A stretch of 64,000 nucleotides of DNA from contig JACATO010002204.1 of the NCBI GenBank assembly GCA_018389105.1, positions 1,612,001 to 1,676,000 on the forward strand. The letters are read 5' to 3'. Shown piece after piece: positions 1 through 12,530 of the stretch. The notes beneath the pieces were generated by a model, which searched no databases, was not told where the DNA came from, and saw nothing but the letters and a program-made list of their open reading frames with translations. Every line of letters starts with the position of its first letter. The first letter of the stretch is position 1. The translations under genes were made by a program, and so were the position numbers. The stretch comes from Nautilus pompilius. Its lineage: Eukaryota > Mollusca > Cephalopoda > Nautilida > Nautilidae.

Positions 1-1711
1 TTACCACTAAGTCAAATTACCTGTAAAATGGCACATTAATATTCATTAAGAAACCACTCTGCCAAATAAATCCAGCTACCAAGACCTAACTAATCATCAC
101 ACATTTACCTATAACCTTTATTTCCTTTCTACACTTGTTACAATCTGCTGACATCAGAGCTGAAACTACAGCAAGAGTTTATTCACCGTCACACCATATG
201 CTCAAATTAACCTGCAGTTTTTAAAACAGTGGTTTTAGATCAGTCTATATGATTATCAGGCAGGCTAACACACTACGTGTTTTATACCCCATTACCAAAA
301 AATGTACAAAAGGAATTATGTTTGCTCCAACCATTAACAATGTTCTGAAATATGGTTACCTAAGTAGAAAAACTGATATTCTGTAACCTCCAACAGTGCA
401 CCGAACTGCTAAATTCTCCCATTTTGTGGCTAGAAAGCATGAAACAAATTCTTAACATTTATTCCTTTATGACTGATTAAAATTAAGTCTCCACTGAAAC
501 AACGATGAAAGTGTGCAGAAATTTACAAAACAATTCTTAGGTTAAACTATCACTAAAGATTTACTGACTGATGTTGCTGGGAGTTTTCCTCTTCCAACCA
601 GCACCAAGCAGACAGATGATGTCCATCCATTATAGAAAGCTGAACAATCTGCATGCGCACAGGTAGAGAAAAACTTGGCAGAATCTGGTCTTTGCTTGGT
701 AGCAGTTTCATTTTTTTTAATGAAATTGTTAAAATGATTACAGCTCTTCTCCACCTCAACAAAAATATCTTCAAAAGAGTAACCATGGTCATTCATATAA
801 TCAATAAGTAACATAGCTATAATTTTGAGACCTTCCTCATTACTGTAGATCCTTTTAAGTCTCAAAACTCCCTACATCATCTAGCTTCAGCAACCATATA
901 AACGTGATCTGCTACTACTATTTGTCACTAGAGCCCCCACAGAATGCATATACTAGGCCATGTGTTGCCAAGACAGATCTATGCACTAGTGTCATTAACA
1001 CAAAAAACATTTAGATTTATTATTCTATTAAGCTTTCAAACTACAGTAGGTAACTGTTGCTAGTCTAATTTAGTAGTAGATTGTGTAAATTAACTGTTAA
1101 ATGTAAAACATTAATTCATGACAGTTAAGTTTGAAAGATCTGGAACTTTATATAAGTGAATGACTTCTGCAAATGTCTTGTACAGTTACAACTATTGTTA
1201 ACAATCCTATAGTTCTACATAAATTTAAAATATATAATTCATTGATATAAGCTAATTAAAAATGTAAAAAATAATTTAAAAAAAAACAGATTCAAATGTT
1301 CAGAATACAAAGACAATTTTATACTTTTTCTAAATCAATATCATGCCCATGTTATTTTGCATTTGAGAAAAAGTAAATCCATGTATGTACAGCCATCAAC
1401 TATAATTTTTTGGAAATGTATAGAAATTTTCAAAATGTTTATTATTCTTAACTGTACCTTGGAGAGAGGGGGAAACTCAATTAAATAGTTGATAATGTGT
1501 TAAGAAAGTTGGGTACTAAAATATAAAAAGAAACTACCCAGAAATAGAAGGAACAAAAACATCTGGCAAAATGACCAATTCTCTTATGACATGTACACAT
1601 ATGGATCATAGGCTTTATATACAATTTATTAAAACTAGTTTTCATTCTAGAATAAAAACACTGGTATTTCTTTCCTTGTAGTACCAGAGACCCCACTACT
1701 CTTACTACCTG

Positions 1712-1730
1712 CACACACACACACACACAC
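1712..1730. repeat. (CA)n microsatellite
   Basis: Simple CA dinucleotide run of about 19 bases, read directly. Confidence 0.9.
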
Positions 1731-2519
1731 TTGATAAGTACCACGAGGTTTGAATGTAGTAACCAAATTTTTTCTCAACAATTTCCCGGCTTTACCAGGC
1801 TGAACACTTCATTAGGTGTCAGTCATGCTAGGGTAGAGCTTTTATTTTACAAGCTTCCAAAATAAAGGGTTAAAAAAAGAGAAATAAACTGAAGAATAAG
1901 CAATCAGACTGACATTTATCAAATAGCAGATGCACATGGAATTGATGTAACTGCAAAAACCATATTCAAGTACTCACAGAAATGCGCTATAGTTATTTAA
2001 AACTGATGGACATTTTCTGCAGTCTTAATTATCTCTCTCATTTATTTTTGTTATCAGCCTACATAATACATTTTTTAATGTAATATTTGTGCATATATTA
2101 GTTTAACCCAGTGAAAGAAGTCAGAGAGAAATAAAAAAAAAAAATTAAGTCAAAACCAGCATTTGTTAGGTTCATTGGTAAGTACATTATATCCTAAACT
2201 TAAATGAACAAGTAATAAAAAAAAAATGCTTAAAATATTTTACCATTTGCTGGTGTAACATGACAGATGAACTCCCAAGAAACAAGTGGTTCTTGCATTT
2301 CTCACAATAATAATCAGATTAACTTGTCTGCCTGTTTTATGGTAATAGGTGAATAAATAAATGCTTATAAAAACTAGATTAGTTTCTAAGTCTCAACATC
2401 CTTTTGTAGCTGTCATAGCAGAAACTGTTCTTTCACATCTATGAACAAAATGACAAGAAATATTTTAGTAACAATCTGTTCTTTCTCTCTCTCTATTTGT
2501 TTATTTACTCTGCAGAAAG

Positions 2520-2700
2520 AAAGAGATGTTTTGTGTAATGCTGTGTGTGTATGTGAAGATTTTTTGTGCAATGCAGTGTTTGTGTAGGTTTCAGAAAACA
2601 AATGCTTTTTTGTAATACTGTGCTTGTGTGTGTGTGTGTGTGTATATATATGAAGAATAGACAAACATTTTCATAATGCTATGAGTATGTGAGAGTGAGA
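2520..2700. repeat. Degenerate GT-rich tandem array
   Basis: Three to four diverged copies of a unit containing TTTTGTGTAATGCTGTG recur roughly every 45-65 bases, with a (GT)n core around 2625-2643. The minus-strand open frame rich in Thr-His repeats is a product of this array and not a gene. Confidence 0.6.
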
Positions 2701-2902
2701 GAGAGAAGGAAGACAAAGACAAATGTTTTATGTGCCTACACACACGCATACAACATAGGTATTTTATGCAATTTATATACCTTCTTTGGTTTTCCTATAT
2801 TTCAAATAAAATTTTAAATGAAATGCTTTAGCAAACATTGAGAATACATTCAGTCTACAGTGTTTACAAACAAAATATCTTTTAAAATGAAGTATAATTC
2901 AG

Positions 2903-2968
2903 CAAACATTTCAATTTATTTAGTAAAAAAATGAAAGGAAACATTTCAATTTATTTGGTAAAAAATTT
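2903..2968. repeat. Short tandem duplication
   Basis: The segment AAACATTTCAATTTATTT followed by a poly-A tract occurs twice head to tail with one internal difference. Confidence 0.7.
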
Positions 2969-3109
2969 CATTTTTTTTTACTTAAGATTTTTTTGTAGAC
3001 TGGATGCAAATTTTTTTGCATAAATGCATAATAATAAGCATGTAGAAAAGCGCATCATTCGTCTGCTCTGGACATAAACCATTGCTGCTGTGTGCAGTAT
3101 CATGTGATT

Positions 3110-3450
3110 TATTAGTAAAAGTCTGTTAGGGGTTTTTGCAACTGCAACAAAAGGAAATCAGAAGGATTTTAGCAACTTCACTAGTGGTGTAAATGTCTGA
3201 ATGCAGTGGATGCACTGAGCAGCATCCTGTTAATACAATCTTCCAGATATTCCAAGAATGGCAACATTCATAAGTGCAGCTGCAAATGGGATCTGGCAGA
3301 ATAAATCCAACAAATGCAAGTAACCAATGTGATGACAGCCATGGCAAACAAACCCTACAAACTTTCCATATTAGTCAATACTGCATAAACACCAAGCGCC
3401 CACAACACAAAAATGGCGATGCTTATTGGCAGTAGCCATGAGGCTTCACA
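3110..3450 (-). pseudogene. Possible decayed membrane-protein pseudogene
   Basis: On the minus strand, short hydrophobic stretches appear in different frames: SIAIFVLWALGVYAVL at about 3375-3425 and PFAAALMNVAILGISGRLY near 3235-3290. The style (a Leu-Pro-Ile-Ser start of a membrane helix, then a Leu-Met-Asn helix) recalls the DRAM/TMEM150 family. Stops and frame changes break it, and no exon structure is visible. This is weak pattern matching; ordinary AT-rich sequence with chance hydrophobicity is an equally good explanation. Confidence 0.2.
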
Positions 3451-3529
3451 TGGCCAGTAGCATTTCTAGAAGGGAAAAACTTCCATCTAAACAGTGTGAA
3501 ATATTTTGAATGTTTTTTTTTCCAGAGGA

Positions 3530-3569
3530 TATATATATGTATATATATATATATACATATATATATATA
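3530..3569. repeat. (AT)n microsatellite flanking a ribozyme-bearing repeat
   Basis: AT dinucleotide run with two interruptions, lying directly against the repeat that contains the hammerhead motif. Confidence 0.9.
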
Positions 3570-3574
3570 GTGAA

Positions 3575-3725
3575 GCTCAAATCGTGACACCAGTGCAAAC
3601 CAAGGTAGTACTGTACGGCTGTTTCATGCTTACTGGCACTCATCAGCAGTATGCACCTCTGACTCCTACCTGGGATCGAACCCGGTATGTATTATGGAAT
3701 CTGGTAGGAGTTCCATCAGACGTAA
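3575..3725 (-). repeat. Interspersed repeat carrying a hammerhead ribozyme and a tRNA-like B box
   Basis: Read on the minus strand, this repeat starts near 3725 with CCGGGTTCGATCCCAGGTAG, which contains a B-box-like GGTTCGATCC, then runs into a full hammerhead core and ends at the AT microsatellite. A Pol III promoter-like box plus a self-cleaving motif suggests a SINE-like or retrozyme-like element, but no A box was identified. The end points are approximate, and no target duplication was found because the left end runs into simple repeat. Confidence 0.55.
3609..3651 (-). ncRNA. Type I hammerhead ribozyme motif
   Basis: On the minus strand every conserved core element is present in order. 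Helix I is UACUG (3651-3647), followed by CUGAUGA (3646-3640). Helix II is GUGC/GCAU closing loop CAGUAA (3639-3626). Then comes GAAA (3625-3622), a two-pair helix III (A-U, C-G) closing loop AGCC, the cleavage triplet GUA (3616-3614), and the other side of helix I, CAGUA (3613-3609). Cleavage would fall between 3614 and 3613. The very short helix III is typical of hammerheads in animal repeats, which are thought to act as tandem dimers. Only one copy is seen here, so activity of this copy alone is uncertain. Confidence 0.75.
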
Positions 3726-4499
3726 TTATCCATTTTTAAAATCAGCAAAACCTCCTGATATATTACTTTTTTTTTAGTTAGTTAGTTTACAAATATTCTA
3801 TTCACTTGGTGAATGAAAAAAAAAAATTATATTAACTGTTTCAAAAGTGAAAACTAGAATAAACAAATTTCTCTTCTTTATTTTTTCTGATCTAAGAACT
3901 TTCAAGTGAGTTTCTGTTAAGCCACACAGAAAAAAGAAGAAAAAAAGACAATTTCATGTATCCAAATTATCTCACTGGACTATAGCAAAAGTTCATAATT
4001 GGGAGGAAGTAGGAATGCTGCCCACATGGTCACCTGACAACCAAAATGAGAGAGAAGCACAATTCATGTAAATGTATTCAACTGTCACTTCTCAACAAAA
4101 AATATTAGAAAATTAACACTAAAATTGTCCTTGCATGTCCTTTAAGATAACTAAAAGGTGTCAATTTAAACAGAATAAAGACATGCTAATTCAGGTTCTG
4201 CTTTCTTAGTGTAACCCTCATCAAAGTGAGATTTGCTTTTGTAGAATGACCAAATATTTCAGAAACATCCATCATGTTGAGTCCTATCTGGATCAATGCT
4301 AAATTGAAGTGGCAAGATACATCAATCTCCCCCAAAACTTGCACACATTTTACCTGCCTCTCCAAAATTACTAAGCTGATGAAAACATCTGACATGTGAG
4401 CTAAGAACTCACTTGTGAGAGATTTCCAATTTCTTCACAATTTGTTGCTAATCCAAGGTCAGTTTCTCTTACCACCCATTAATTGTAAACAAAGCTTAC

Positions 4500-4574
4500 C
4501 TCATTCCTGAACAAGAAGGCCAGCACTCCAATAGACATTTGAGCAAAGAACGCAATGACTGTAACACCAAGATA
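4500..4574 (-). CDS. Tetraspanin coding exon 3 (third membrane segment)
   Basis: Seventy-five bases, phase 0 at both ends, flanked by a TTTTTAG acceptor on the high side and GTAAGC on the low side. It encodes YLGVTVIAFFAQMSIGVLAF followed by LFRNE. This is the third transmembrane helix of a tetraspanin, ending in the Phe-Arg-Asn motif seen in TSPAN15-type proteins just before the large extracellular loop. It follows directly on exon 2, whose last codons are Leu-Lys-Val. The next exon, with the Cys-Cys-Gly motif of the large loop, was not found between here and position 1. Confidence 0.85.
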
Positions 4575-5648
4575 CTAAAAATAAACGGAGAGAATAAAAC
4601 ATCATTAAATTCATATCATGAAAAAAAAAAAACATACTGCATGAAATTTGAAATTTATTCCAAATGAGAACAGTAAAAATGCCCAATTGGCTGCTGGTTT
4701 TTTTTTTTTAAGTTTTAGATTACTGTGTTTTATGTATTAAAACACACACAAAGTTGTGTTATAAGATCTTTGAACCTTTCTTCTAGGAAGCCTCTTGTTG
4801 ATTATCCACTCAAACATAAATGGCGGAAATGGGGACCAGACTTCATTCTTCAAGTCATGAAGCAGTGGGGTACCATATAAAGACAGCCTTATGGGTAAGT
4901 AATACATTCTCTCAGTCAGGAAGGGTTTTTTTTTTTTTGTTTTGTTTTTTTTAACCATGAAGTGTGTCTGGATGACCGCTCTGCCAAATTAGGGAAAAGA
5001 TTGCCTAAATACTTCCAGAATCAGATCAGACACATTAATGGCAAAAAGGGCCCACATGTACAAGATTTTACAGCCACCTCTTTAATGCTAATGCAAAGCT
5101 TTGTTCTAAAATAGAAATTAAAGTTAAGTTGTTCTGCATTGTTTGTTTTTTTTATTGTGGAGAAATAGGGATCCATCAAAAAATCAGGATTGAAGAACAA
5201 GAGCAGCAGCATGACTTGGGAACATTTTGAGAAATCAGCCATTGCAGATCAAGCTCAGTTTATAATCAACAGATACAATTGGACAGTCATGATATCACAG
5301 ATCAAGAACAGCATCATCAAAAGAGAAGGAAAACCTTACAGCCAGCTCTGCTTAGTACATCTAGAATGAAGATTAGCGGGATGAAAGCTTTTGTGTGTTT
5401 AGTAAGCAACCAGTAATTCATGGGTTCAAATCTATCCTGCATCAACAACAACAAAATTTTTAATCGAGACTACCGTCAGGACAATCATCAACAACAGAGT
5501 CAGGGTTAACAAAACAATATCCATGCAAAACAGGAAGTTCTCCTTACAGGACCATCCTGAGAATGCCAACAGATTCACTGCATAGGCATCAGCAGGATTT
5601 TTTCCCAGGAGGGGGAACAAATGACAAAAAATGTCTGCATCAAAGGTA

Positions 5649-7887
5649 CAGTACCTACCACTTAATAGAATCTCACTTAATGGAATATGCCATTTAGTAG
5701 AATCAATCAAGCTGGAACATATTTGCACTAATGTATTTCCATATAAAAATACGCCCCTTAAGAGAATCAAAATCAGTCGCACTGCAATTCAAAACTTGTC
5801 ATTCATGGGATTCCCTCGGAAGTCGTCCCGCCACCCTGGACAATGCATCTAGCAGCAACGGCCAGGAGCCAGAACTTGAACTGTTTACACAGTACTATTG
5901 ATGCAGTCAAGTCACGCATTGATTGGCACCATTGAAACCAGCAGCTAGAAAAGGAATGGACAGGGATTTCGTGGAACAGAGTGGCCCCAAAACACAAAAC
6001 TGTCAGAAAAGCCACCCTATGAAGTTCTCTCTGCAACACAAAAGTTAGAATTTCGCCTACATGTAAGGTGTATGATGATAAAATCAGTGTGAATTCAAGA
6101 TTGTAATGCTTGGTTGCTTATGACGAACTTACTGCATTTATGCACTGTTCAAAAAGATCTTTTGTTTCTTTCAGACTTCACAACGGGAAGCCATAGCCCT
6201 ACTGAAAGTTTCTCAGAGCACACTGCAGTGTATCCTGAAAGATCGCACCAACATAGAGAAGACTGTTGACTCCGCCAGGAAGAGGAAAAGAACCGGTAAA
6301 GCACCTACTGTTGAGGCAGCTCTTGTGAAATGGGTGGATCAAGCCAAGGAGAACAATTTACCCTTCTCGGGAAAGGTGGTGATGTCAAAGGCTGAGGATT
6401 TGACCAAAAAGTTGAATGTGTCTGACTTCAAACTGGCAGACGGTTGGTTCACACAGTTCAAAAAGAGAGAAGGGCTTGTTTACAAAAGACTACATGGCGA
6501 AGGACAGATGGCTGATACAGATTCATGAGAACACTGGCTGCAGCATGTGTGGCCGACCTCCGAAAGCGATACATTGATCAAGAGATCTGGAATGCTGATG
6601 AAAGTGGAGTGTACATACAAGCTCTTCCCAATGCAACCCTCATATTCAGAGATGACAAATGCAAAGGTGCAAAGCAACTGAAAGAAAGAATAAGTCCTGT
6701 TTGCGTGTTAGTCCATTGGTGAGAAACAGAAAATGTTTGTCATCAGTAAGAGTCAGAATCCAGTGTTTTAAAGGGATGAAGAGTTTTCCAGTTGACTACG
6801 CTGCGAACAGTTCAGCTTGGATGACAGCAGAGCTATTCAAGAAGTGGTTATTGGACTGGGACAATGAACTACATGGTGAAAAAAAGCGAGTGCTCCTCCT
6901 CATTGACAACTGTTCTGCCCATCCCAAAAACGTAAATCTGACCAACATAGAAGTTGCATTCTTTCCACCAAACACAACCACCATTCTCCAACCTTGTGTT
7001 CAAGGCATAATATGCATGGTTAAAGCTCATTATCGCCGGCATGTGTATCAGCGGATTGTGCAGCAGTTGGACAATGACAGTTCCATGACAGCATCAGACT
7101 TGGCGGAAAAAAATGAGTCTTCTGGATGCGATTGAGCTCCTGGATATGGTATGGGAGAAGAGAGAGCATCTCTACCAAGAACTGTTGTTGCAAATCATGA
7201 TTGACAGGACAAAACAGTGACAATGCACTTGATGAAAAAGGGCTGCAATTTTCTTTGCATGAGCTCGATGTCTATATCTCTTAGGAAAAGTGGGAAGAAT
7301 GGATTGATGTAGACAGACTTAGATACAGCTGGAGAGATTACCGACGACGATATTGTTGCCAACATGCTGAATCTTGCTGCAGCGGCACATGCACCAATAG
7401 ACGGAGAGATAAAGGATGACATGCCAGTCCCCTCGAACCATGAAGTGCTCTTGATACACTGAAAAGGTTTATATGGACACGAGTTTGATGACTTCTCACT
7501 CGTGATAAAACTCGAACGACAGGTATCATGCAGACTTGCTGACAGCATCACACAGAGAAAGACTGATGCATTTTTCTCGGTGTAAAAAGACCTGATGGTT
7601 TTGTCGGTGCCTAGTAGAAATTGTTCTCTGCCACTGCAGGCACATCAGTGCACCAAACATAGGGTATTTAAATTTTGTGCTTTTGCTGACAACTGGTTGA
7701 TATGCATACTAAAGAACGACAACCAGTTTGATTCAGAACAAGGCTGACTTCCTATTTCTGTCATCCATTTCCATTTTTTACCAAGAGTCTTGTCTCACAA
7801 AAACATGTATGGCAGTTAGTAGAATCAGCCGCTTAATAGAATCAATGTATATCGGCCCAAAGTGATTCTATTAAGCAGCACGCACTA
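5649..7887 (+). mobile_element. Tigger/pogo-type DNA transposon, degenerate
   Basis: The ends form an imperfect terminal inverted repeat of about 24 bases sharing CTTAATAGAATC: left at 5649-5672, right at about 7864-7887. The related motif recurs inside the right end near 7830-7846. The length of about 2.2 kb fits Tigger elements. A TA dinucleotide precedes the left end; the right-hand TA is less clear. The interior codes for a pogo-class transposase broken by frameshifts and stops. It sits in a tetraspanin intron in the opposite orientation to that gene. Confidence 0.85.
6170..7130 (+). pseudogene. Tigger/pogo transposase pseudogene
   Basis: Order of domains matches pogo/Tigger transposases. 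A Psq-type helix-turn-helix (VSQSTLQCILKDRTNIEK, about 6205-6260) is followed by a CENP-B type DNA-binding domain (KLADGWFTQFKKREGLVYKR, about 6433-6490). The DDE catalytic domain has first Asp in WNADESGVY (near 6596) and second Asp in LLIDNCSAHPKNV (near 6905). The third catalytic Asp is lost: the expected Leu-Gln-Pro-x-Asp-Gln-Gly reads LQPCVQGII, with Val at 6998-7000. A stop at about 6526 and frame changes near 6525, 6660-6720 and 7120 separate the parts. It cannot encode active enzyme. Confidence 0.85.
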
Positions 7888-8589
7888 TTTGATTTTGATT
7901 GATATTTTTTTTTTAATTTAGAAATATTTCTTGTGATTCATTTAGAATATTTTAAAATTTATTTTTTCACATTAGTCTGCTTTCTTTACTATTGTGTTAC
8001 CCATCAGAGCTCACAATAATGAAACAAAACAAAACAAAAAAAAAAAAACATTTTTATTCAATACAAATTGTCAACATCTGTTCTTGTCCAAATTTATCCA
8101 TTATTTTTTTGAATAAGTTCATGCTTATTAGCTGTAACTTTTGCTCTATGAACACTTATCATACAAAGTCCAGACAAACAATCATCTGCCATTGTTGACC
8201 TCAGCCACATTTTCACCCTTCTCATTGTCCTGAATGACCTTTCTGCTGTGCAGGTTGTTACTGGTGAGGCTAGAGCAACATGAAATACTTGATGAATGGA
8301 AATGAATATAGATCAGTGAACTCTAACAACTCAATTTTTTAATTTGCTAATACATCATTCCCCTTTTTGAACCATATCCCAAACCAGGTGACAGCTTCAG
8401 CTTCCAAGTTTTTAATTTCGTAAATTTCATTTAATTTTACAATTTGGTTTTTGAATTCTTCATGTCCAATGTGCACCACCTGTACAGTAAAAAAGCAAGA
8501 CAGAGATTTTATTTATTTTTCTACAACAAACTAATTTTCAAGTGATGAAAAGATTAAGTCCAAATATGGTATAAACAATGTTTGTTGAA

Positions 8590-10080
8590 AATATCCCTTC
8601 ATGATTGAGCCACTAACATTAGATTGAAATGTCTGTCATCTGCATTGTCTAGAAACTTCAATATTCGAGATCTTCGACATCTGTTGAACTTTAGTGAAAA
8701 TTTTGTTGAATTGTTCTGCTTTTTTTGTTGGTGTTCACGAAGCTCCTGAACATGATCATACATTTCTAGGATGTCAAGTTCAACAGCTTGGAGAGTTTGT
8801 ATTACAGATTGTAGCACTGTAAATTACAATCAGGCAAACAATAAATGTAAATGGGATTGAAGATGATTCTAATTAGTGCGCATATTGTCATGTTTTACCT
8901 GAAGCTGTAGTGACCAATATGTTTAACTGATCAACAATATGTTCAAAGTTGTCCGAAAAAATTCCAATAATTTTGTGTTTTGCAATTCAACGTGTTTCAG
9001 ATAGTAGTGGCACATTTTGGAAAAAGACATCTCTTTGGACTCTCAAGGAAAATTTTATGATAGCTTTGATTTTACCATTGGTCTAGCATATCACAGGTAC
9101 ACAATTCAAGTTGTTTTCACAACCAGATTGAGTTTATGAGCAGCACAATGAAAAAAAACACAGCTTTTGGATATTTGTTTTATTGTAGCTTGCATGCCCC
9201 TTTCCTTTTCTGCCATTGTAGAGCACCCATTATATTCTTAGTACATGATTTTTCTAGCTTCAAGTCAAACTTTTTACACTGGTCAATGATAGTATTGGCA
9301 ATGGAAGTAGCATCCATTCATATAGTCATGCGAATCCAAGAAATTCTTTTCAGATATTATTTTTATGGTCATTGTGTTGAAATAATACACCAAGTGACAA
9401 GTGCTCCTTTCAAGATATGTCAGCACTTTCACCAGCAATTATTGAAAATTTAGTGAAATTGTTTTCCAAAGAAACTATTTCCTCCCTGATAGATAATCAG
9501 TTTACTGAGTATCTATGTAGAAAATGAACAGATATCATTAGCCAGAGCATTTTCCAAATGGTTTTGTAACAACTCACCTCCTGATTTGATATGAAAATTA
9601 AACAGGCTTTGAACATTTCCAGTTTTGCTATTTTTACCAATGTCGTGTGAATAACAAAATAGAATGACCAATAACATTTGATATAATAATTTCCAGTTCT
9701 GTTCAACATCCCACTTTAAAATGCTGTTCAGCTGACACAATAAGACTTCTTTCACTTTCATGAAAGTCTCTATACCTTGTAAAATATGCTGTGATGAAGG
9801 CTCCGTGTTCCACAATAAACTGGCTATGGGAAAATTTTACAATGTTTACAAATTGCTCCTTTTGGGTGTGGAAAATAAAGCTATGGTGAATATTGATTTA
9901 GCCACACAATGAAAACTACATGTTCCTTTTGCATCCTTTCTGAAATCAATTCTCAAGAGACAAGTAACTTTTTTTACAAGTAGATTATGTTTAAGATTGT
10001 CTGCTAGTTTTATGGACAAACTAACATGCAATCCAATATAATCAGGATTATCATCTGAACAATTGGATTGATCACGTTTA
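8590..10080 (-). mobile_element. hAT-family transposon relic
   Basis: Read on the minus strand from about 10080 down, fragments in several frames match the order of a hAT transposase with an N-terminal zinc finger. RIDFRKDAKGTCSF (about 9905-9960) resembles the start of the zinc-finger region. GYNGCSTMAEKERGMQA is followed closely by FFHCAAHKLNLVV (about 9115-9235), a conserved hAT signature. VIQTLQAVELDILEMYDHVQ (8745-8805) resembles the downstream helical region. Many stops and frameshifts interrupt it. No terminal inverted repeats or 8-bp target duplication were located, so limits are approximate. Confidence 0.7.
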
Positions 10081-12488
10081 ACGGACCAGAGATGGCGCAG
10101 CTTTGTTCATAAGTTCTCGCTGTTTATAATTTCCACTTTGCTAAAAACTTTCTGATATCCATTTTTGAAAAATGAGGATTAAAAAAAATATCTGAAACAA
10201 ATAGAAATGTAAACCATACTTGACTCGATTTGGTCACTCAGATGTTGGGTGGAGATTTCTTTGTCAATTTGCATAACCTAGTGGGATCTGAAAGTGGCTT
10301 CTGTCACTTAGTTTGATTAACCAATCAGAAGAGCTGCTAGGGTCACTTGCTAATTAAAACACAGTTATAATAACCAATTGGTGACTCCTTCATTTCTTAA
10401 TTAACCTATCAGGTTGTTTCTCAAAACTAAACAGAGACACAGATGGTTTAGCTATTTACTTTGACATACACACTCTGCCAGTGTCTTATATTGTATTTTC
10501 CTATGTCCCTACTCTTTTCCTGGCCTTTGACCTGTTGGCTGGATGCAAGCAGACTTATTTCTTATGCTAGAGTATAGGGCCTAGTGAATCTGGCCAAAAA
10601 TAAAGCCATCTCTACACTATCACCATCAACTTTCTAAGGTGGGTTTGCCAACCTTTTTGTACCCCCTCCATACAGATGCCTATGGTTCACCGAAACATTG
10701 ATAACTTAATAACAAGAGAAGTGGAGATGAAAACTCAAAATGTACATCATGTCAAATACCTTAGTTGTGTAAATATAAGAAAAATGTTTTGGCTAGGTTC
10801 ACATAACTAAGATATTTTAGAAATCCTGAATAAATATATGAATAAAAGTAGATGCATACAAATATTTCAGCTATTAAAAAACAATGAACTTATGAACAAT
10901 ATAGTTAAGTTCACCCATAAGAATACTATTTGTGAAAAGTGGAAGTAGGAAAAAAATTCCCGTGATCAGTCATTTAACTGTGCAGACAAGCATTCTTTTG
11001 AGAGATTTTAAAATTATAGCCATGAAGATAAAAGGGAAGAAAAGAAATACAAAACAAATGCCTTTACTGTTTCAGCATCAATTAAAAATGGATTTCAATC
11101 ATAAGTAAAAATTCTAAAGTTCTTCAATGCCATATGTTGAGGAAGTCGTTTCAGTCTATCATAACTGCCAGATGTTTACTTAGGAATAAATCTATGATGA
11201 TTTATTAACTGCGGTATAATTCACTTGACTCTCAGAGTCCTTTTCCATTAGCATTGTGACATATGGAAATTTGCATAATAACATCAATCCTCATGTTCTG
11301 GTGGCAGTAATGTCATCCTTACACACATTACCCATCATCAGAAAAATGGCAAGCTTAGCTTGTTGGCTTAATTTACCCATGCTGATTGCAGTAAGATATT
11401 TAACATCAAAAGAAAGTTTACCAAGGCAAGAGTATTAAAAGCATAGCAAAGTAAGTTGTTAAATTCTCTAAAGCATATGAGACCCACACTCAAGATCCAG
11501 AGTTCCACTACTACAGAATTATTTACCCAAATAGATTGAGAGACTTTGAAATGAGTAACTTTCCAGATTTAAGTCTGAAAACATTATACCACATGCCATT
11601 TGTAGTTGCAAAGTTAATGTGCAGACTAGCACCCAAACAAATATATGGTGCTACAGCTATGACCTCAAACACACTAAAATCAATACTGATGAAATTCTTA
11701 AGTGATGAGAGATGTGTCAAAAAAGAGACCAAGATGATTCTGTTGACAGAAGTCCAAGATTGGTTCTAAAAGTACATAAGTATACTTCTCCTGCTTTCTT
11801 TATAAGACTCAACTTACAAGTTTTAGTCCTAGCAAGTAGATTCTTTGTTCTTAACTAGCTTTTCATTTCTTTTAATCTTCAGTTTTAAATGCTTATATTC
11901 AGACAAATTTGATATTTTTAGATTCTGTTTGTGTACATCAATGGTCTGCCAAACATTACATCTTTCCAGAAAAAAATTCTTGTTTTGTTAGGCCTTAGAT
12001 TTTCTAATAATCTCAACAGAAAAATATTATAATAATGCAAATCAAATATCAAACATAGCAGAACTTTTCTCAGTTATTATAAAGATATAATAATCAACAA
12101 TTTAATAAATTAAGATTTTAGTTTTCCTAAATCAGGAGTGGGGTATCTACCTTAGTGTATGCAAAAAACAAATCAGGTATCAGGAGATTTGCACAGGTCA
12201 TTTAATAAATCAAATCTTAAAATATGCTACCATAGTTGATCAGTATAGATTAAATGAAATTTTGAGTGGAAAAGGTTCATTTATTTTTATATTAGTCATT
12301 ACATATACAACATAATATTTAAAAATGATGGCCTGTGGTTTATAAATTTATGCCCTTTACCTGTCCAAAAGTGTGGTAATTAAATTCTGTTCATTAATTT
12401 CTTATGAGACCATCTGTATTCACAGTATGAACTTTGAAGATAAAATTTTAAAAAATACATTTTTTTTTTTTTAAGTATAGAAATGCTG

Positions 12489-12528
<40 letters not shown>
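12489..12528. repeat. (TA)n microsatellite at a transposon insertion point
   Basis: About 38 bases of TA repeat directly before the left inverted repeat of the following element. A short TA run also follows the right end, which fits insertion into TA-rich sequence. Confidence 0.9.

Positions 12529-12530
<2 letters not shown>

Larger units (their letters stand above)
1..3100. other. Non-coding AT-rich sequence left of tetraspanin exon 3
   Basis: No convincing gene is visible. Open frames here are short and lack splice context or recognisable domains. The stretch contains a (CA)n run near 1712-1730, a degenerate tandem array with a (GT)n core near 2520-2700, and a duplicated segment of about 35 bases near 2903-2968. 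It is presumably the next intron of the minus-strand tetraspanin gene, because the exons for its extracellular loop have not appeared by position 4500. Confidence 0.5.

Noticed and set aside
542-865. Minus-strand open frame of 107 codons with several Cys residues
   Set aside because: No recognisable domain, no splice signals that connect in phase with tetraspanin exon 3, and no Cys-Cys-Gly motif of the large extracellular loop.
3126-3347. Cys-rich minus-strand frame considered as the tetraspanin extracellular loop
   Set aside because: It contains Cys-Cys pairs but no Cys-Cys-Gly with the expected spacing, no proper acceptor, and hydrophobic stretches in other frames fit a decayed unrelated sequence better.
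9136-9453. Plus-strand frame of 105 codons
   Set aside because: It is the opposite-strand shadow of the hAT signature read on the minus strand.
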